Shown: positions 35,101-47,130, numbered from the stretch's first letter. The stretch is 64,000 nucleotides of DNA from Clavelina lepadiformis (GCF_947623445.1 NC_135245.1:16809501-16873500), one strand, 5' to 3'. Numbers and translations are program-made. The notes: a model not told the origin generated them from the sequence alone.

Positions 35101-37265
35101 CAGCTTCTGATTAAAAAATTTAAAAACCAATTTCTTGATACAGATATTACATATTTCTAAGACCAACCTCTTCTCTCTTCTGAGATCTGATCTGTTGAGA
35201 CCGATGTCTTCGATTAACTTTTTGCAAAACTTTTTTGTGCTGCTTTGATGTTGTCTTGACGTCCACTCGTCCTAAAATCAACATGCAATTAAAGTTAATG
35301 TAAGTGAAGTTGGAAAATATCAACAACGCAATTCTGCTACTGGGCAGTTGCCATCTTGCTTACCACGCTGGGTGTATGAAATACAATATGTTACAAACTC
35401 TAAAATTTTCACAAGTGCTACGTTTTATTTTAGCAGTTCAAAATACCAAAAATGTAGAAACTGTTTTATTTAAAAATCAACAGGCCAAATGAATACAGGA
35501 GAAGTTATAGTCTGCACACCATAGTCAATATATACAACTCAATTATGAAGCTACAACTTGCAATGGTATTTGACATCAAGTGCCATAGAGGACAATTGAG
35601 TTTAACTTAGTAAAATAATGTACATGTAAGTGACAAGCTAATATTTGCGTTAAATCTTGGGTATGGTAGTTGCACTGCGGAAAGTGTTTACAAAATGACA
35701 GTTTGTAGATTAACTGTTATTACTTATTGAATTTACTTTAGAACATAGTTAGTGAGGTAATTTAGGGTAACCTAAAAATGTATACCCGCCAACATCATCA
35801 GGTATGGTATCAATACCATAAGCTGCACCTTGGGACCTTCCAATAAACACACTATTGGTTTTATTAAAACTTTTGTATTGTTTTGCCCAAATTTAGATCT
35901 ATTTATCAGAACCATTGAACAGGAGCAAGCGTGGTTAATGCCTTGCCCCAAGGGCATTACAACGGTAGCACCATTGACTATGGGGGGAGAAAAGTATGGT
36001 GCTAACCTCGTTGTAGGATGGTCAAACAAGAACTACACTCACAGACAATCAATGAAAGGGGTAAAGCGGCAAATTCCCAAGGGCTTAAAACATGCAATAT
36101 GTGAATTACAGTGGTGCTCCAGACCTGCTCAAAAATATATTTTATTTAAATAATTCCTCGAGAATAATTTATTTGTCTGTTTTTTCGATCAGAATTATTT
36201 ATTCAGCTAGCTTCAAAATAATTCATTTTACTTAAGTTACGGTATTAAGTTAACTAAGTTCCTTCTAACTTTGAGTCGCAATTGTTTCTTCATGCAAACA
36301 AACAACTGTGGGGAGTCAATGAGGTCAACAAGATAATGAATATAGTTGGTAATGACGACGATGAATAAATCATGTTGCAGAAAATAATTTGTTTAGTGAA
36401 GAATAATTTATTGTCAAACACTGAACGAATTATTTATTCTTTGAAAGCTTCGATGCAAATTATTTATTTCAATAAAAGCTTCAATGGAAATAATCTATTT
36501 CGAGAAAAGAAAAAGTGGAATAAATATAAATATTATTTTGAGCACCCCTGGTGGTGCTCCAACAATGAAAGGATAGCACATCCACCAAACCCAGAATGTG
36601 TTTATATTAAAATGGTGGCATTACTGTATTAAACCAAGCGCTTTAACCACTTGGCTAACAAAGTAGTGTACGCACCACATGGCTTCATGATTAGTGGTGT
36701 GTGCACTGCCTGCATAGCGAAAGGCTTTTCTGTACCAAGGCACAAACATGTTGGTGCACAAACTAAGCCATAAAACTTGCTAAAATATTGAAAAAAGTTC
36801 TGTTGCATGATACTGTTATGTACCGGAGAGGGTTGACACGTGTTGAGCCACTGATGTATCTTTAATAAGTCTGTTAGTCTATAACTCCTTTAAATGAAGG
36901 GCTTGTTCACTGTGTGATACTGTGACTCTCCTCGAATAAACTAGGATTTTTTTAAATGCACAAGCAAGAAAAATGCAAAAACTCACATACCAAAAATATG
37001 TCACTTATTACAGGTACAACAGAAATATAAAAGTAAAAACTTGCAACAGGTCGCTATGTACCGGTACCCCAAGGGTACCACACACTATAAAGCTAGGCTA
37101 AGCCCTAAGGTAATATAGCCTACCGCACAAAATAAATCAACAAAGCAATAAAATACCTTTATGCTGGACATTAATTTGGCCTTTGCTGCGATGTCGGCCA
37201 GTTTTATGACTTTTATTTTGTTGTTTCCACACACCTGGCTGGTGACTTTGGCCAGTTATGGCCAT
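29113..37265 (-). CDS. TSR1: TSR1 ribosome maturation factor
   Basis: Seventeen exons on the minus strand: 37265-37157, 35271-35168, 35056-34850, 34548-34389, 34247-34099, 34024-33914, 32448-32284, 32200-32041, 31769-31573, 31388-31216, 30818-30659, 30523-30413, 30139-30013, 29942-29829, 29723-29583, 29470-29396, 29315-29113. They join to an open 821-residue protein (human 804). Signature segments include [16 protein letters not shown] at the N-terminus, [34 protein letters not shown], an acidic stretch, [50 protein letters not shown] and [13 protein letters not shown]1 is a BMS1-like factor without GTPase activity that acts in late cytoplasmic 40S maturation. The intron after exon 10 starts GC (AG|GCAAGT); the others are GT-AG. 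Intron 1 carries a SINE with a transposon nested in it. Confidence 0.95.
35925..36675 (-). repeat. Putative SINE split by a nested transposon (TSR1 intron 1)
   Basis: At 36635-36670, read on the minus strand, TTAGCCAAGTGGTTAAAGCG resembles a tRNA A-box region. At 35930-35970 the minus-to-plus inverse of the 11155 SINE tail occurs (GAGCAAGC, TAATGCC, CCAAGGGCATTAC). The two parts are separated by the insertion at 36120-36550. The exact ends of the SINE are uncertain. Confidence 0.4.
36120..36550. mobile_element. Non-autonomous DNA transposon (hAT-like MITE), 431 bases
   Basis: The left end CAGACCTGCTCAAAAAT and the right end, read inverted, CAGGGGTGCTCAAAATA form terminal inverted repeats. 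The element is flanked by identical 9-base copies GTGGTGCTC (36111-36119 and 36551-36559). The CAGGGGTG-type end resembles hAT elements, whose usual duplication is 8 bases; the extra base may be chance. The interior is AT-rich with recurring AATAATTTATT words and has no coding frame. Confidence 0.7.
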
Positions 37266-38245
37266 GTTCAACAAAAGTTTTTTCAAGGTCAACAGCCACT
37301 AACAAAACTGTTATAAATGTACTGCTTACACGTTAAAACGCTGCAAAAAAAGAAAATATACTCACAGTTATGAACAAACTAAACAAGTTACTTAACTGGT
37401 AGACTGGTACGTATACAGAATGCAGTCATGTTTAATGGTTTTCAGGGACAAATCCCAGAATCCAAACGCCAACAAATTGCAATATGCTACTGTACCACCG
37501 TTTTTCGCCATGTGACATCTCAGCTGAGTTATCCTGACAAATTTCATCAATTGGAAATTGAAAAGAGGTTAGGATGTACCATCTGACAACGAGCAAGTTT
37601 TCTAATAAAGTTATTATAAAAAAAATTCAATTTATAAACTGATCTAAAAATTAATTGCATCAATCAAAAGTTTCTTTTGAGAATACAAACGTTGGTTATA
37701 ACGTTTTAGATAAAATTTTTGATGGAAACGCCACACGGTTCACATACTAGTGATTGCCGACGGTGGGTTTTTGCTTGTTTATATTGTTTATTTTTTATCA
37801 TTAACATTTATACATCGCATTGGCCCTATTAGATAAGCGCTGGAAGCACGGGGCAACTGCTTACCCCAAGATTAAACTGGCAATTTGTATTATGGCCTGC
37901 CTTGCCGCTTGCTGTAGCCTACTTACCGTGTTGATAGTAGTTCTATTTTCGCAAAACCGCAAGCTATCAATCAATCGTTTATTTTTCGTCAAAATCATGT
38001 ACATGTGCAAAACCGCAAGCTACATGTAATCGCTCTCAAGGGCAATGGATTGGCTAGGGCAACAGGATAGGATAATTTGTGGAGTGGATTGTGAACGTTA
38101 TTCTTCAACAATATTTTTGGTTCCCAATCAAATGAAGAACAATTGAATTGTTATGTCATTTAATTAAAACATTACAGAAAGCATTAGTCTTCTAGCGGGA
38201 ACGTTATCTTCTTGAGCAATGCTTGGTGACGAAGCGGTTAGAATA
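37266..38245. other. Intergenic upstream of TSR1
   Basis: Presumed TSR1 promoter region and spacer. The open frame at 37820-38029 has no recognisable features. Confidence 0.35.
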
Positions 38246-38253
38246 GTATTTAC

Positions 38254-38642
38254 TAGGTATGGGCCAACACGAACCCAAATCTTTATAGATTCGCCGAATA
38301 TCGCTTTTGTGGGAGATTCGGACGAACCCGAATACTATACTACTAACAGATTTTACGTCTTTAGTATGAAATAATGATATATTTTTCTGGCTAAGCTAAA
38401 CTAGAGTCAACATTTCTTACCGGAAACCATTTATTTCACCTTTTAACGATTTTGCTTTTCAAATCGCCTTTTAATCATTAATTTTTAGTAATTACGTCAC
38501 GATACAGGCAAGATTTGGCAACTTTTTGATAGAGTTTTATCATTTGGTGCTGACACGAATAGATTCGGGATTCGTTCAGGTTGACTTTTGAGATATTCGG
38601 ATTCGCACGAACCCGAATAATCGTCCTCTAGGCACATCCCTA
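38254..38642. mobile_element. hAT-like MITE, 389 bases
   Basis: Left end TAGGTATGGGCCAACACGAA; inverted right end TAGGGATGTGCCTAGAGGAC. The flanks are GTATTTAC (38246-38253) and ATATTTAT (38643-38650), matching at 6 of 8 positions, as expected of an aged 8-base duplication. The interior repeats GATTCG/CGAACCCGAATA words in both orientations. No coding capacity. Confidence 0.5.
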
Positions 38643-39468
38643 ATATTTATCAAACAAATTATATAATGTCAGAATGTAGTTCCATTTATAAAGGATTGGA
38701 ATCATCGCGACGCCCTACTCGTTAAAAAACATTAAATCAAAACATAGGTAATACATAACAAACAGTATAACTCATAACCGTATGGAAATTTATACTAGGC
38801 CTATACAATGATACCGTTACTGCGTAATTTACTATCTTGTTGATAACCAAATACCGGTACCTAAGTTCCACTTCGCTAAGCCCAAACGCAGATCAAGAAA
38901 TTGACAGAGTGTTCGATTATTTGAGGCTGTTCGTTCAGAGATGGTTATTGTTTGTTCACAATGGAAAATATTTTGACATTTTAAAGTTGATTGTTTACTA
39001 GGGTCAGATGTAGCACCAAATTAACTTGCTAACTAGGATGGCAAATTAATTTTTTAAAGCGAAGTGTGGATTTGTTAACTAGTTTATTTGTATTTTCAGT
39101 GTAATAATTCTGTTCCCCATGTAGAACGGATGTTACAGGTGGATGGAATTTTTACATGTGGATTCATTGAGCTAAATCTATTACAGGCCTAACGGTTTTT
39201 GAACCTTTGCTTATATCTATTGAGCTTTCAGTAAAGTATGTTACAGTAATCTTATTTCTTCAGTTATCGTGAAAATTGAGATAGCTGTACAAGATTTTTC
39301 AATAATGCTTTACTTCTCATGCGGACCAGTATATATTTTCTTAATGTAAATATTCAAGACGGTTTCACTCTTCTTTTAGTTGAATTGTACGAAATACCCT
39401 TTGATGCTTGTCATGAGCTATTACAAACTTTACGCAGGAATTCTTATAGGACTACCAATAAGAAAGCA

Positions 39469-40392
39469 ATGTCAACATCAATCCGTATATTAGATGGTGG
39501 CTTGGGAACAGACTTATTTATAAATGGTGGTTACAACAAAGATACTTTAAATGACGACCCACTGTGGCTTTCACGAGTAACTTACGAAAATCCCAGTGCT
39601 GTGAAAAACTCTCATATGAGGTTTATCGAAGCTGGATGTGACATCATCACCACCGGAAGTTACCAGGCCAGCGTGGCTGGTTACATGGAGCATGCAAAAC
39701 TTTCAAGGGAACAAGCAGAAAACGTGATAGCATCTAGCGTGGATATTGCAAGGAAAGCAATTGATGAAAGTGCGGCTGAGCGGAAAATTTATATTGCTGG
39801 TTCTATAAGTCCCTATGGTGCAATTCTGCATGATTTATCTGAATATACAGGAAGCTATATTGATGATACTTCTTACGAAAAACTCAGGGATTATCACTTC
39901 ACCAATGTCCATCTATTAGCTTCCAAGGGAGTTGATATGCTTGCCTTTGAAACTCTTCCTGCTTTAAAAGAAGCTTTAGTTTTGGTGGACCTTTTAAAAC
40001 AATATCCTAACTGTAAAGCTTGGATATCATTTACCACTAAAGATGGGATACATACAAGTTATGGTGACCCATTTGTTGAAGTTTTTCAGACTTTAGCTAA
40101 ATATCCACAAGTGTTTGCCATAGGGTCAAACTGTTTTGACTCCAACCTTACAAAAACCATGCTTGAATGTGCGAAGAAAAGTATCTCAAGTCACCAAAAA
40201 TGCATTATTTATCCAGATAACTGGAAATGTGCTAATGAAGTTGTTAAATCTTCTCCTTTATTATGGTTACCAGAAATTAAAGAGTGGCTTGACACAAGAA
40301 TGGTGTCAATAGTAGGAGGGTGTTGTATGACAACTCCAATTAATATTAATCAAATTAAAAAGACCGTGCGAGACTGGGAACAGAGCTACTAA
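39469..40392 (+). CDS. Homocysteine S-methyltransferase (MmuM/MHT1-type), intronless
   Basis: A single uninterrupted frame encodes 307 residues from MSTSIRILDGGLGTDLFING. Family landmarks are LDGGLGTDL (substrate loop), GCDIITTGSYQAS, GSISPYGA, FETLPALKEA, SNCFDS (first zinc cysteine) and VGGCCMTTP (the Cys pair completing the zinc site). The enzyme transfers a methyl group from S-methylmethionine or a related donor to homocysteine, making methionine in the cytosol; the donor cannot be read from sequence. The frame is open 50 codons further upstream to an ATG at 39319, but that extension has no homology-like features, so the internal ATG was preferred. Length fits the family (about 300-330). 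No intron, unlike most neighbours. Confidence 0.9.
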   Translation: MSTSIRILDGGLGTDLFINGGYNKDTLNDDPLWLSRVTYENPSAVKNSHMRFIEAGCDIITTGSYQASVAGYMEHAKLSREQAENVIASSVDIARKAIDESAAERKIYIAGSISPYGAILHDLSEYTGSYIDDTSYEKLRDYHFTNVHLLASKGVDMLAFETLPALKEALVLVDLLKQYPNCKAWISFTTKDGIHTSYGDPFVEVFQTLAKYPQVFAIGSNCFDSNLTKTMLECAKKSISSHQKCIIYPDNWKCANEVVKSSPLLWLPEIKEWLDTRMVSIVGGCCMTTPININQIKKTVRDWEQSY

Positions 40393-42319
40393 AGGATTGT
40401 TACTTCGATTTATTAATGGAATGTCGTTAAATTAACTAATTTATTTAACTGTCGATGCTGCATAGCACATGTATGTCTAACTTTATTACAAGAATAAATG
40501 CTCTGACGTGAATATTTATTAAAGGTTGGTGTTAATATTATAATATCCTAGTTCTGTTTGAATGTGTTTCAATATTTTATAACTTTATATTTATATAACT
40601 GTGGACAAGGGGTTGGTGCAGTGGTATTATGCATATAAAATAACAGGTTTTATATTTAAATGTGATAAGAGTGCACTGTTGTTTTTCATTCAATACAATT
40701 TCCATTATAAAACTCCTAATGTCTCATTCATGCCCAGCAAAGTAAAAACAACAATAAGCCACAGCCTACAATTTTTCAACACTTTATTGTATGCATTTGT
40801 GTGCGAAAACATGTTGAAATCGCACTGATCAAATCTAAACAATGCGCAATGGTAAGTGCAAAGGAAAAACACAAATACTTTCTGATTGCCCTATGAAACA
40901 GAGTTCAAGCAGCATAAGATGCTGACCAATGCACAACAGTCTCACTCAATGGTTTTGCTTGAACACTGTCAATATTGTTATATCATGTGTTCCTAATTTT
41001 TTAACAGGGCCATATAAATATATAGCAGAGTGAGTAGAATAACTGTTTCAGGTTGGACAAGTGCATTCTACTTGGTTTCTCTTATGTTTAAACTATAACT
41101 AATAAAACAAACGAAGGTTGTTACATTAAAAGGAATTATAATACCATATAACAACCCACGACGTACGGAGGTTTTAAAAAAATTTAACATTCATATGGAT
41201 CCATTTCAAAAATGAGCATGGCGCAACTGCTTCAATAATGCAGATTAATTTAATTAAACAACATAAATTTATGCATCAACTGAAAGCTATTTTTTTAACC
41301 TCTAATACTATCAAACCAGATATTGTTAACAAACTACCATGAAAGTCATGTTTGAGTTTTTTTCCTGTAAATCTGGGCAATTTCATTTGATTATTTGCAC
41401 CACACAAAGAATTTCAATACAATATATCTCTAGTCTAGATGCAAATGTAATGAAGTGCACAAAAATAAATCTCTAATTAAGAAACGAGTATCAAATGAAC
41501 ACTTTTAATTCCTGCGCTTCCAGATTAGAACATTAACATAATTATTAGTCTATTTTGCCATAAATAGTTTGTGTTAATAATTATCATTTTTCACAAATGG
41601 TTGGTCTATCAAAATAATTCTTAAACTGTAAGCATATATATAAAAGATGTTGACATCACAACTAATTGTAATTACAATATAACATAGCAGAAACGTTTCG
41701 GCAGTGAAATATTTTAAACATTTATTGAGAAACAACACAGTACAAACACCTAAACCTGCTTTCGAGTTCACAAAGGGGCTGACATACAAGTAAACTAGGT
41801 TACGGTTGTAAGTGGCAGTCCATGGTATATATATCAAGTAGATACATGACATTATGATTAAAAGCAACTAATGTAAATTATATCCAAGTCTAAGTGTGGC
41901 ACAGATTTTAATTCTCTGAGTAACAAGCACCAAATCAATGCGCATAAATCATCTGTTTCAGATGAAATATATTGGGGTAAGCAGGGTATTGAAAACTAGT
42001 GCGTCTCAACATTATCGTGAGTGAGAGACTAACAAAAATTTCACGGAGCTAAGATTATATTCATATTAAATGAAAACATTTTATGAAAAAATATTGAACT
42101 GGACAACCACAAAACTATTTTTCTACACATCCTAAATTCTTATAACCTCCAATCTTTTATTGTCAATAAAATAAAAATTATTATCACCTTTAAGAAGGTT
42201 TTCACTTAAAATATTCTGCATAACTGTCAAGAATGTGAAATATGCAGATTTAATCTAAAATATGCGGAAAACAAAATAGATAAAAAATGAAACGTTAAAC
42301 AAACTGAAAACAAGCAAGA
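40393..42319. other. Intergenic between the methyltransferase and ATG5 (convergent 3' ends)
   Basis: AT-rich 1.9 kb. Open frames at 40601-40828 and 41574-41867 lack recognisable features. It probably contains both 3' UTRs. No transposon ends were recognised. Confidence 0.4.
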
Positions 42320-43150
42320 TTAAAACTTAAGGTTGTTTGTGTAGACGCAAATGTGTAAAAAGTTATCTGCATATGCCAAATTTTTACTTAACCATTGAAG
42401 TGGTGTATTGAATGGAGGTGTGGTTCCTTGTATAAGAACTGCAGTAGTTTCAGTTTTTCTATCGAGATCTTCGAATAATTCTGGAATGCAATTGCTTAGA
42501 GCGTTGTGCAGTGTTACATCTCTCTCAGAATCATTTTCAACTCTAACACTGGGAAAAAGCTTTTGTATGATTCTTTTTTCAAAATAAATTCGTACAGGTA
42601 TATTTTTAAACGCCATTGTGCCTTCGTGACCTTCCATAAATTTCTTGTTGATATCCCAAAACTCTTCAAAATTGTCTGTTTTTAGGCCATGCCATAATTG
42701 CTTGTGTTGACTTTGATTTAAACTGCTATAAACCTGCATTCTATGCTTCAATTGGTCTGCTTCCTTGAGAACCGAAATGTAATGTGACTCGATGGCATCT
42801 ACACCAGGACACCGCATTATATCTTTTTCGGGAAAAGACTGAAAATGTACTGTTATATGCCATGGCAAATCAGTTGATGGATCACAGCACATGTCAAAAA
42901 GTAACCCACATGGATAATGCCATTTAAGAGTCTTTCCTCTGAATTCAAACCAGACCTCGTCAATGGTACCGGTTTCCATGTGGATCTCAAAAAAGTCTCG
43001 AATCTTATCTGTAAACAGTGTTAAGTAAGAGCTTCTTGGCAGCATAACATAGTATGGTGCGGGCTTTGAATTTGCCTTTACTTCATACATGGCAAGTTCG
43101 AAGCAGGCTGGAATTCGACCATTCCATAGTTTGCGAGCAAATGATGACAT
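42320..43150 (-). CDS. ATG5: Autophagy protein 5, intronless
   Basis: One exon on the minus strand encodes 276 residues (human 275). The chain begins MSSFARKLWNGRIPACFELA; conserved blocks are PYYVMLPRSSYLTLFTDK, VWFEFRGKTLKWHYPCGLLF, LPWHITVHFQSFPEKD, KQLWHGLKTDNFEEFW, IPVRIYFE and TPLQWLSKNLAYADNFLHI. The lysine that receives ATG12 (human K130) is conserved as K129 in ISVLKEADQLKH. ATG5 conjugated to ATG12 binds ATG16L1 and promotes ATG8/LC3 lipidation on the phagophore. Vertebrate ATG5 has several introns, so the single exon here reflects intron loss or retroposition; no poly(A) tract or flanking repeats prove the latter. Confidence 0.95.
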   Translation of the reverse strand: MSSFARKLWNGRIPACFELAMYEVKANSKPAPYYVMLPRSSYLTLFTDKIRDFFEIHMETGTIDEVWFEFRGKTLKWHYPCGLLFDMCCDPSTDLPWHITVHFQSFPEKDIMRCPGVDAIESHYISVLKEADQLKHRMQVYSSLNQSQHKQLWHGLKTDNFEEFWDINKKFMEGHEGTMAFKNIPVRIYFEKRIIQKLFPSVRVENDSERDVTLHNALSNCIPELFEDLDRKTETTAVLIQGTTPPFNTPLQWLSKNLAYADNFLHICVYTNNLKF

Positions 43151-43771
43151 AACTTTCTTAGACTTGTATGTTTATATATGACTTCAGTTGATATGTTACC
43201 TTTATATCTAAAAATTATTTTATTACTTCCTATGGAAAAAGTAACAGAAGCTTTAGTGGAGATGGCACATCAACATACTGTATGTTGATACATACACAAT
43301 TTATACAGACAACAGTTAAATTTGCGTGACTAGTATACAAGTGTACAACTAGATGACGTCACAATTTGAGTAGCTGGGTCTAGTATACAAAGGCATCCTG
43401 TAGTTGGGCACTTGTATACTAAACCAAAACCTGTAAAGTACGCTTAAACATTGGTGTGCACAAGGGAAGGGGTTTGGGGGTAAAAACTACAAAAGTAAAA
43501 TTCCATTATGTTACCTTACAAACCTTCCCCATGAAAATTTTATTCATATGCCATTGGCACAGAATACAAATTTTTCAAGAATTCTATCTGAGAAATAATT
43601 ACCTTATGTTTTGGCCAAGAGCAAGATGCACCATAATTGTGGCTCAGAGACTGTATAACCACGTCTCAATGTGGGGGTGCTGATGCTGTTCACTAAATAG
43701 TTTGCCTTCGAGGCCTTTTCACCTTTAGTCGTCTTATCCAGTAATATGTGGAAATTGTCATCATACCTTCT
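43151..43771. other. Region upstream of ATG5
   Basis: Presumed ATG5 promoter. CTAGTATACAA occurs twice (43329 and 43379), with TTGTATACTA inverted nearby (about 43410). No gene was recognised. Confidence 0.4.
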
Positions 43772-44262
43772 AGGTGGGCAGTACCCCGATACTATAGTAA
43801 CGAATTACTGCACTCTTTCAGTACCGGTACCGTCCTTTTTCAGGAAATATTACTTTGTCCCGTTGCTTGACGTTTTTAAAAGGATTACGTGACGTCACGG
43901 TTTTAAGAAATGCTTTTTCAAAACTTCATTTTAATTAAACCTTAATGCCAATTTTAGCGCTTTTTGTTCTTTTTAAAATGTAAATGTCCAATAAAGTACC
44001 GGTAGCAAAGAGTGATGAATTCACATATTTTTTGCCCTTAAGTGACGTGAAGTCATAATATCAGCAAAAATTGCACTTGTAACATGATCCGCTGAGTGAA
44101 ACGTACCGGAATCGAGTAACAGGAAAGTACCGAACTAGGCCTACAGCCTAGCCTACTTTTTTGAAATAGTAGCTGTAATACTGGAACCATCGGTCCATGT
44201 TTTGCCAAGTACCGGTACTGTACGGTTACCAACGATAATTACAAGGTACCGACTGCCCACCT
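43772..44262. mobile_element. Probable hAT-like MITE with TACCGGTA words
   Basis: The ends AGGTGGGCAGT (43772-43782) and ACTGCCCACCT (44252-44262) are an 11-base inverted pair. The interior carries several copies of AGTACCGGTA and related palindromic words near both ends. The AGGTGGG end is typical of some hAT families, but no clear target duplication was found, so the limits are tentative. Confidence 0.4.
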
Positions 44263-44960
44263 CTGCTACTCATAAATTTGCAAGTTGCGAGCACCTGCAT
44301 CACCACAATTTATCGTTGCTCACATTAAAAGCGAAAAATAAAATAAACCTAAAACACATTGCAAGTTTGCAACTACGCCTATGTAAAAATAAATATATTT
44401 TCGATTGTGATCCAGAATACCTATGTCAAGATATATTGAACTACTGAACTCTATGAGCCTCTAATCAGGAGTAATTTAATTACGCAAATTTAACTGACTT
44501 GCTGAATGCTGAGCGATCGCGACTTCTCGTTCTCACTAATCTGCAAAGGACAACATTAATTTACGGATTGTAAGAAAATGCGAAATTACGAAGTTTCGCG
44601 GAGATACAATTCGTGTTGGTACAAGCATAAATTTTTAAGTGGTTTTAACTTGGAAAAATCATTGTTTGCAAAACCGTCAAAAACATAATGGACGGGCTAT
44701 CCACCCTTGCTTTATTTATGGTAAAGTCTTTTAGGGGATCAAGAGAAAATAAGTATTTTTGAAGAATTTTGAATCTATTGGGCTAGGCCAACAAGTTTAA
44801 ACTCAAAACCAGAAAATCGAAACCCGACAACTGTAACTCTCTAACTCTCCACCCCTCCAGTATTTCAACTTTTTGACGTTCTGACCTTCAAAATTTCCAA
44901 TCCTCTAACCCTGTAATCGGAAAACTTTGTGTTAGTATCGTCGTTTTTTAATTGTCTGGT
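44263..44960. other. Intergenic, no gene recognised
   Basis: The interval contains several similar short clauses (TCTAACTCTCC, TCCTCTAACCC near 44838-44912) but no coding sequence or element ends. Confidence 0.35.
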
Positions 44961-45461
44961 CACCCGCTTCGTCAAGGATTAACCCATAGGAAAGGGAAAA
45001 AGGAATGCACGGATTACCCATTCGTATGGGCTAAAAAGAATATTTCCATCTCTTAAAATAATTGTTGTAAGGCTAATCGTGTTGGAATGAATAATCCAAC
45101 CGAGCGATAGGTCGAATTACAAAGGACATTATGTAGGCTATAGGCCAATACAGGGTCCTGTATTTCAACTACCGCCAATTTTTTTAGGCCTATGTAAACA
45201 AAGCACCCTAGCTTATATGCGGGATGCCACTAATTATTACACTGTAGATGCAATGAAGTCACTGTAAATTCACGTATTCTGTCTGTTTTCTACACAGCTA
45301 CCAGCAATGTGACGTGACCAAATGGATTACCTCATTCGAACACGATTAACCTTACAACAATTACTTTAAGAGATGGAAATATTCTTTTTAGCCCATACGA
45401 ATGGGTAATCCGTGCATTCCTTTTTCCCTTTCCTATGGGCTAATCCTTGACGAAGCGGGTG
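44961..45461. mobile_element. Foldback-type DNA element, 501 bases
   Basis: The arms 44961-45097 and 45323-45461 are near-perfect inverted repeats (about 137 bases) beginning CACCCGCTTCGTCAAGGATT, around a spacer of about 225 bases. No convincing target duplication. An outer CTGGTCA (44956) and TGACCAG (45480) suggest that the original ends may lie slightly outside. Non-coding. Confidence 0.65.
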
Positions 45462-45499
45462 AGTCATCATTAAATAAAATGACCAGTACTGGGTAATCT

Positions 45500-46742
45500 C
45501 GTGACGCGACACCTGATCGAAAGACACTTTATCGAACGACACTTCATCGAACGACAGTTTATCGAAAGACACTTAATCGAACGACACCTGATCGAAACGA
45601 CACCTGATCGAAACGACAGTTGATCGAACGACACTTTATCGAACCGACAGTTGATCAAACGACACTTTATCGAACCGACAGCTGATCAAAGCGACAGTTG
45701 ATCGAATCGACTGTTGCTTCTCCCGCACACAGTCATAGCAAAACGTGGCGTTACGTTGCATTGTTTGCAGTAGAAAATTAAAATTTGGTGACTTTTTATA
45801 AAAAATGTTCAGCTATCTGTCCATGTTTGTTTGATAAAGTTGGATTTTGTAATTTTTAAGATATTGTGATATTTATATAATTTTGCTCATTTACGCACCA
45901 ATAACTTGACTAACTATTCTTTTTCGTTCTCTTTTCACAGCGGGGGCGCGGCGTAACAAGAAGAATTTATAGAAATGTATCACTTTTATAAATACCTAAT
46001 TTACACTAAATTCACTTCCTTTAGTTTTACAATTATGATGTATACAGGAAGCCAGATGATGTTTCTACTAACCTGTAATAATCTCATCAGTCTACGACGC
46101 ATAGGTTTCTGGTAATTAACGATTGCAAATCTGTGTGCAGGGTTGGCCACACCTAGTTTTTTTAGTAAACTCGCGAGCCTGGTTAGCATAGGGTTAAAAG
46201 ATCCACAATTTATCGAAACAACTGACGATATGCACTGTTAAAAGAACGACAATTTATTAAAAGAACTGACAATATGTACTGTTAAAAGCACGACAACTGA
46301 CGAAGTGCACATTTCAATCGCATTCATTTAATTACAAGTTGTGTGCAAAAGTCAGACAGCGACATGCCCCTTGCTATTAAATTTTGCCTTCAATTCCTTA
46401 CTCTTTGTATCTATAATGACTAGTCTAGTCTACTGTACAGACAATCTCGTACTTAGTAATTCTCGTGCGTGTTCTTGTGATATCTTATTAATATGTGGGC
46501 GGGCCGGCCGCCATGCGAAATCGAACACTTTATGATACAAATATAAAATATAGATATAAAATATAGATTGTCGACTTTATGATATATACATTACAATTCA
46601 TTAATGCACACCATTACAAAGACTGCACATCACAATGGCTTATTGTTTCAATGTTTGAGAAACACGCAAAAATCTTGCTTGAACTGTCGATTCGATAAAG
46701 TGTCGTTCGATAAAGTGTCTTTCGATAAGGTGTCATAGTACC
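45500..46742. mobile_element. Non-autonomous MULE, copy A (1243 bases)
   Basis: Perfect 9-base target duplication GGGTAATCT (45491-45499, 46743-46751), the size typical of Mutator-like elements. The ends differ: left CGTGACGCGACACC, right (inverted) GGTACTATGACACC. The left subterminal region is an array of 15-16-base units of the form ATCGAACGACACTTT to about 45710; a short stretch of the same units marks the right end. The interior is shared with copies B and C. A 62-codon minus-strand frame (46001-46189, MLTRLASLLKKLGVANPAHR) is also open in copy B. It has no transposase domain. Confidence 0.85.
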
Positions 46743-46751
46743 GGGTAATCT

Positions 46752-47073
46752 AAACTGTTCGTATTTAGTTAGGGAAACCCCGTTTGGCGAAATTCGTTTC
46801 CTATTTTCTTGTTTACCCAACTATGACGCTTGTTGTTTTGGCAATCTTGGCAAAAGCTTCCGCTTTCATAGTGTTCATGCGTATGATACATTAGCTGTGG
46901 CAAGTGTTAGCACTGAATGCTTCTTTTTTTTGTTTTGTCCAGCAACTTATACAAAAATTTTAGTTGCAGTTATGTTAGTTTTGCTATAACAAGGTTAGCA
47001 CCAATCTTGCACTCCCGGCAGTCAATAGCGAAAAATAAATTAGCATGGAGGCTTGAAGCTTACTGTGATCTCT
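46752..47073. other. Spacer between MULE copy A and the KDZ-type transposon
   Basis: Non-coding host sequence, including the left 8-base target copy of the next element at its end. Confidence 0.4.
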
Positions 47074-47130
47074 CTGGACATGAGGCGGGGAAGTGATCCA
47101 TTTATGACCTGCAAGCCAGGCTTCTAATTC

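Noticed and set aside
39319-39468. 50-residue N-terminal extension of the methyltransferase
   Set aside because: The frame is open, but the extension lies before the family's conserved start region; no clear targeting signal was seen.
45366-45658. Open frames with a Cys/Arg/Ser repeat (FDKVSFDQ and SIKCLSI patterns)
   Set aside because: They are translations of the 15-16-base MULE subterminal array and recur at 53670-53906; not genes.
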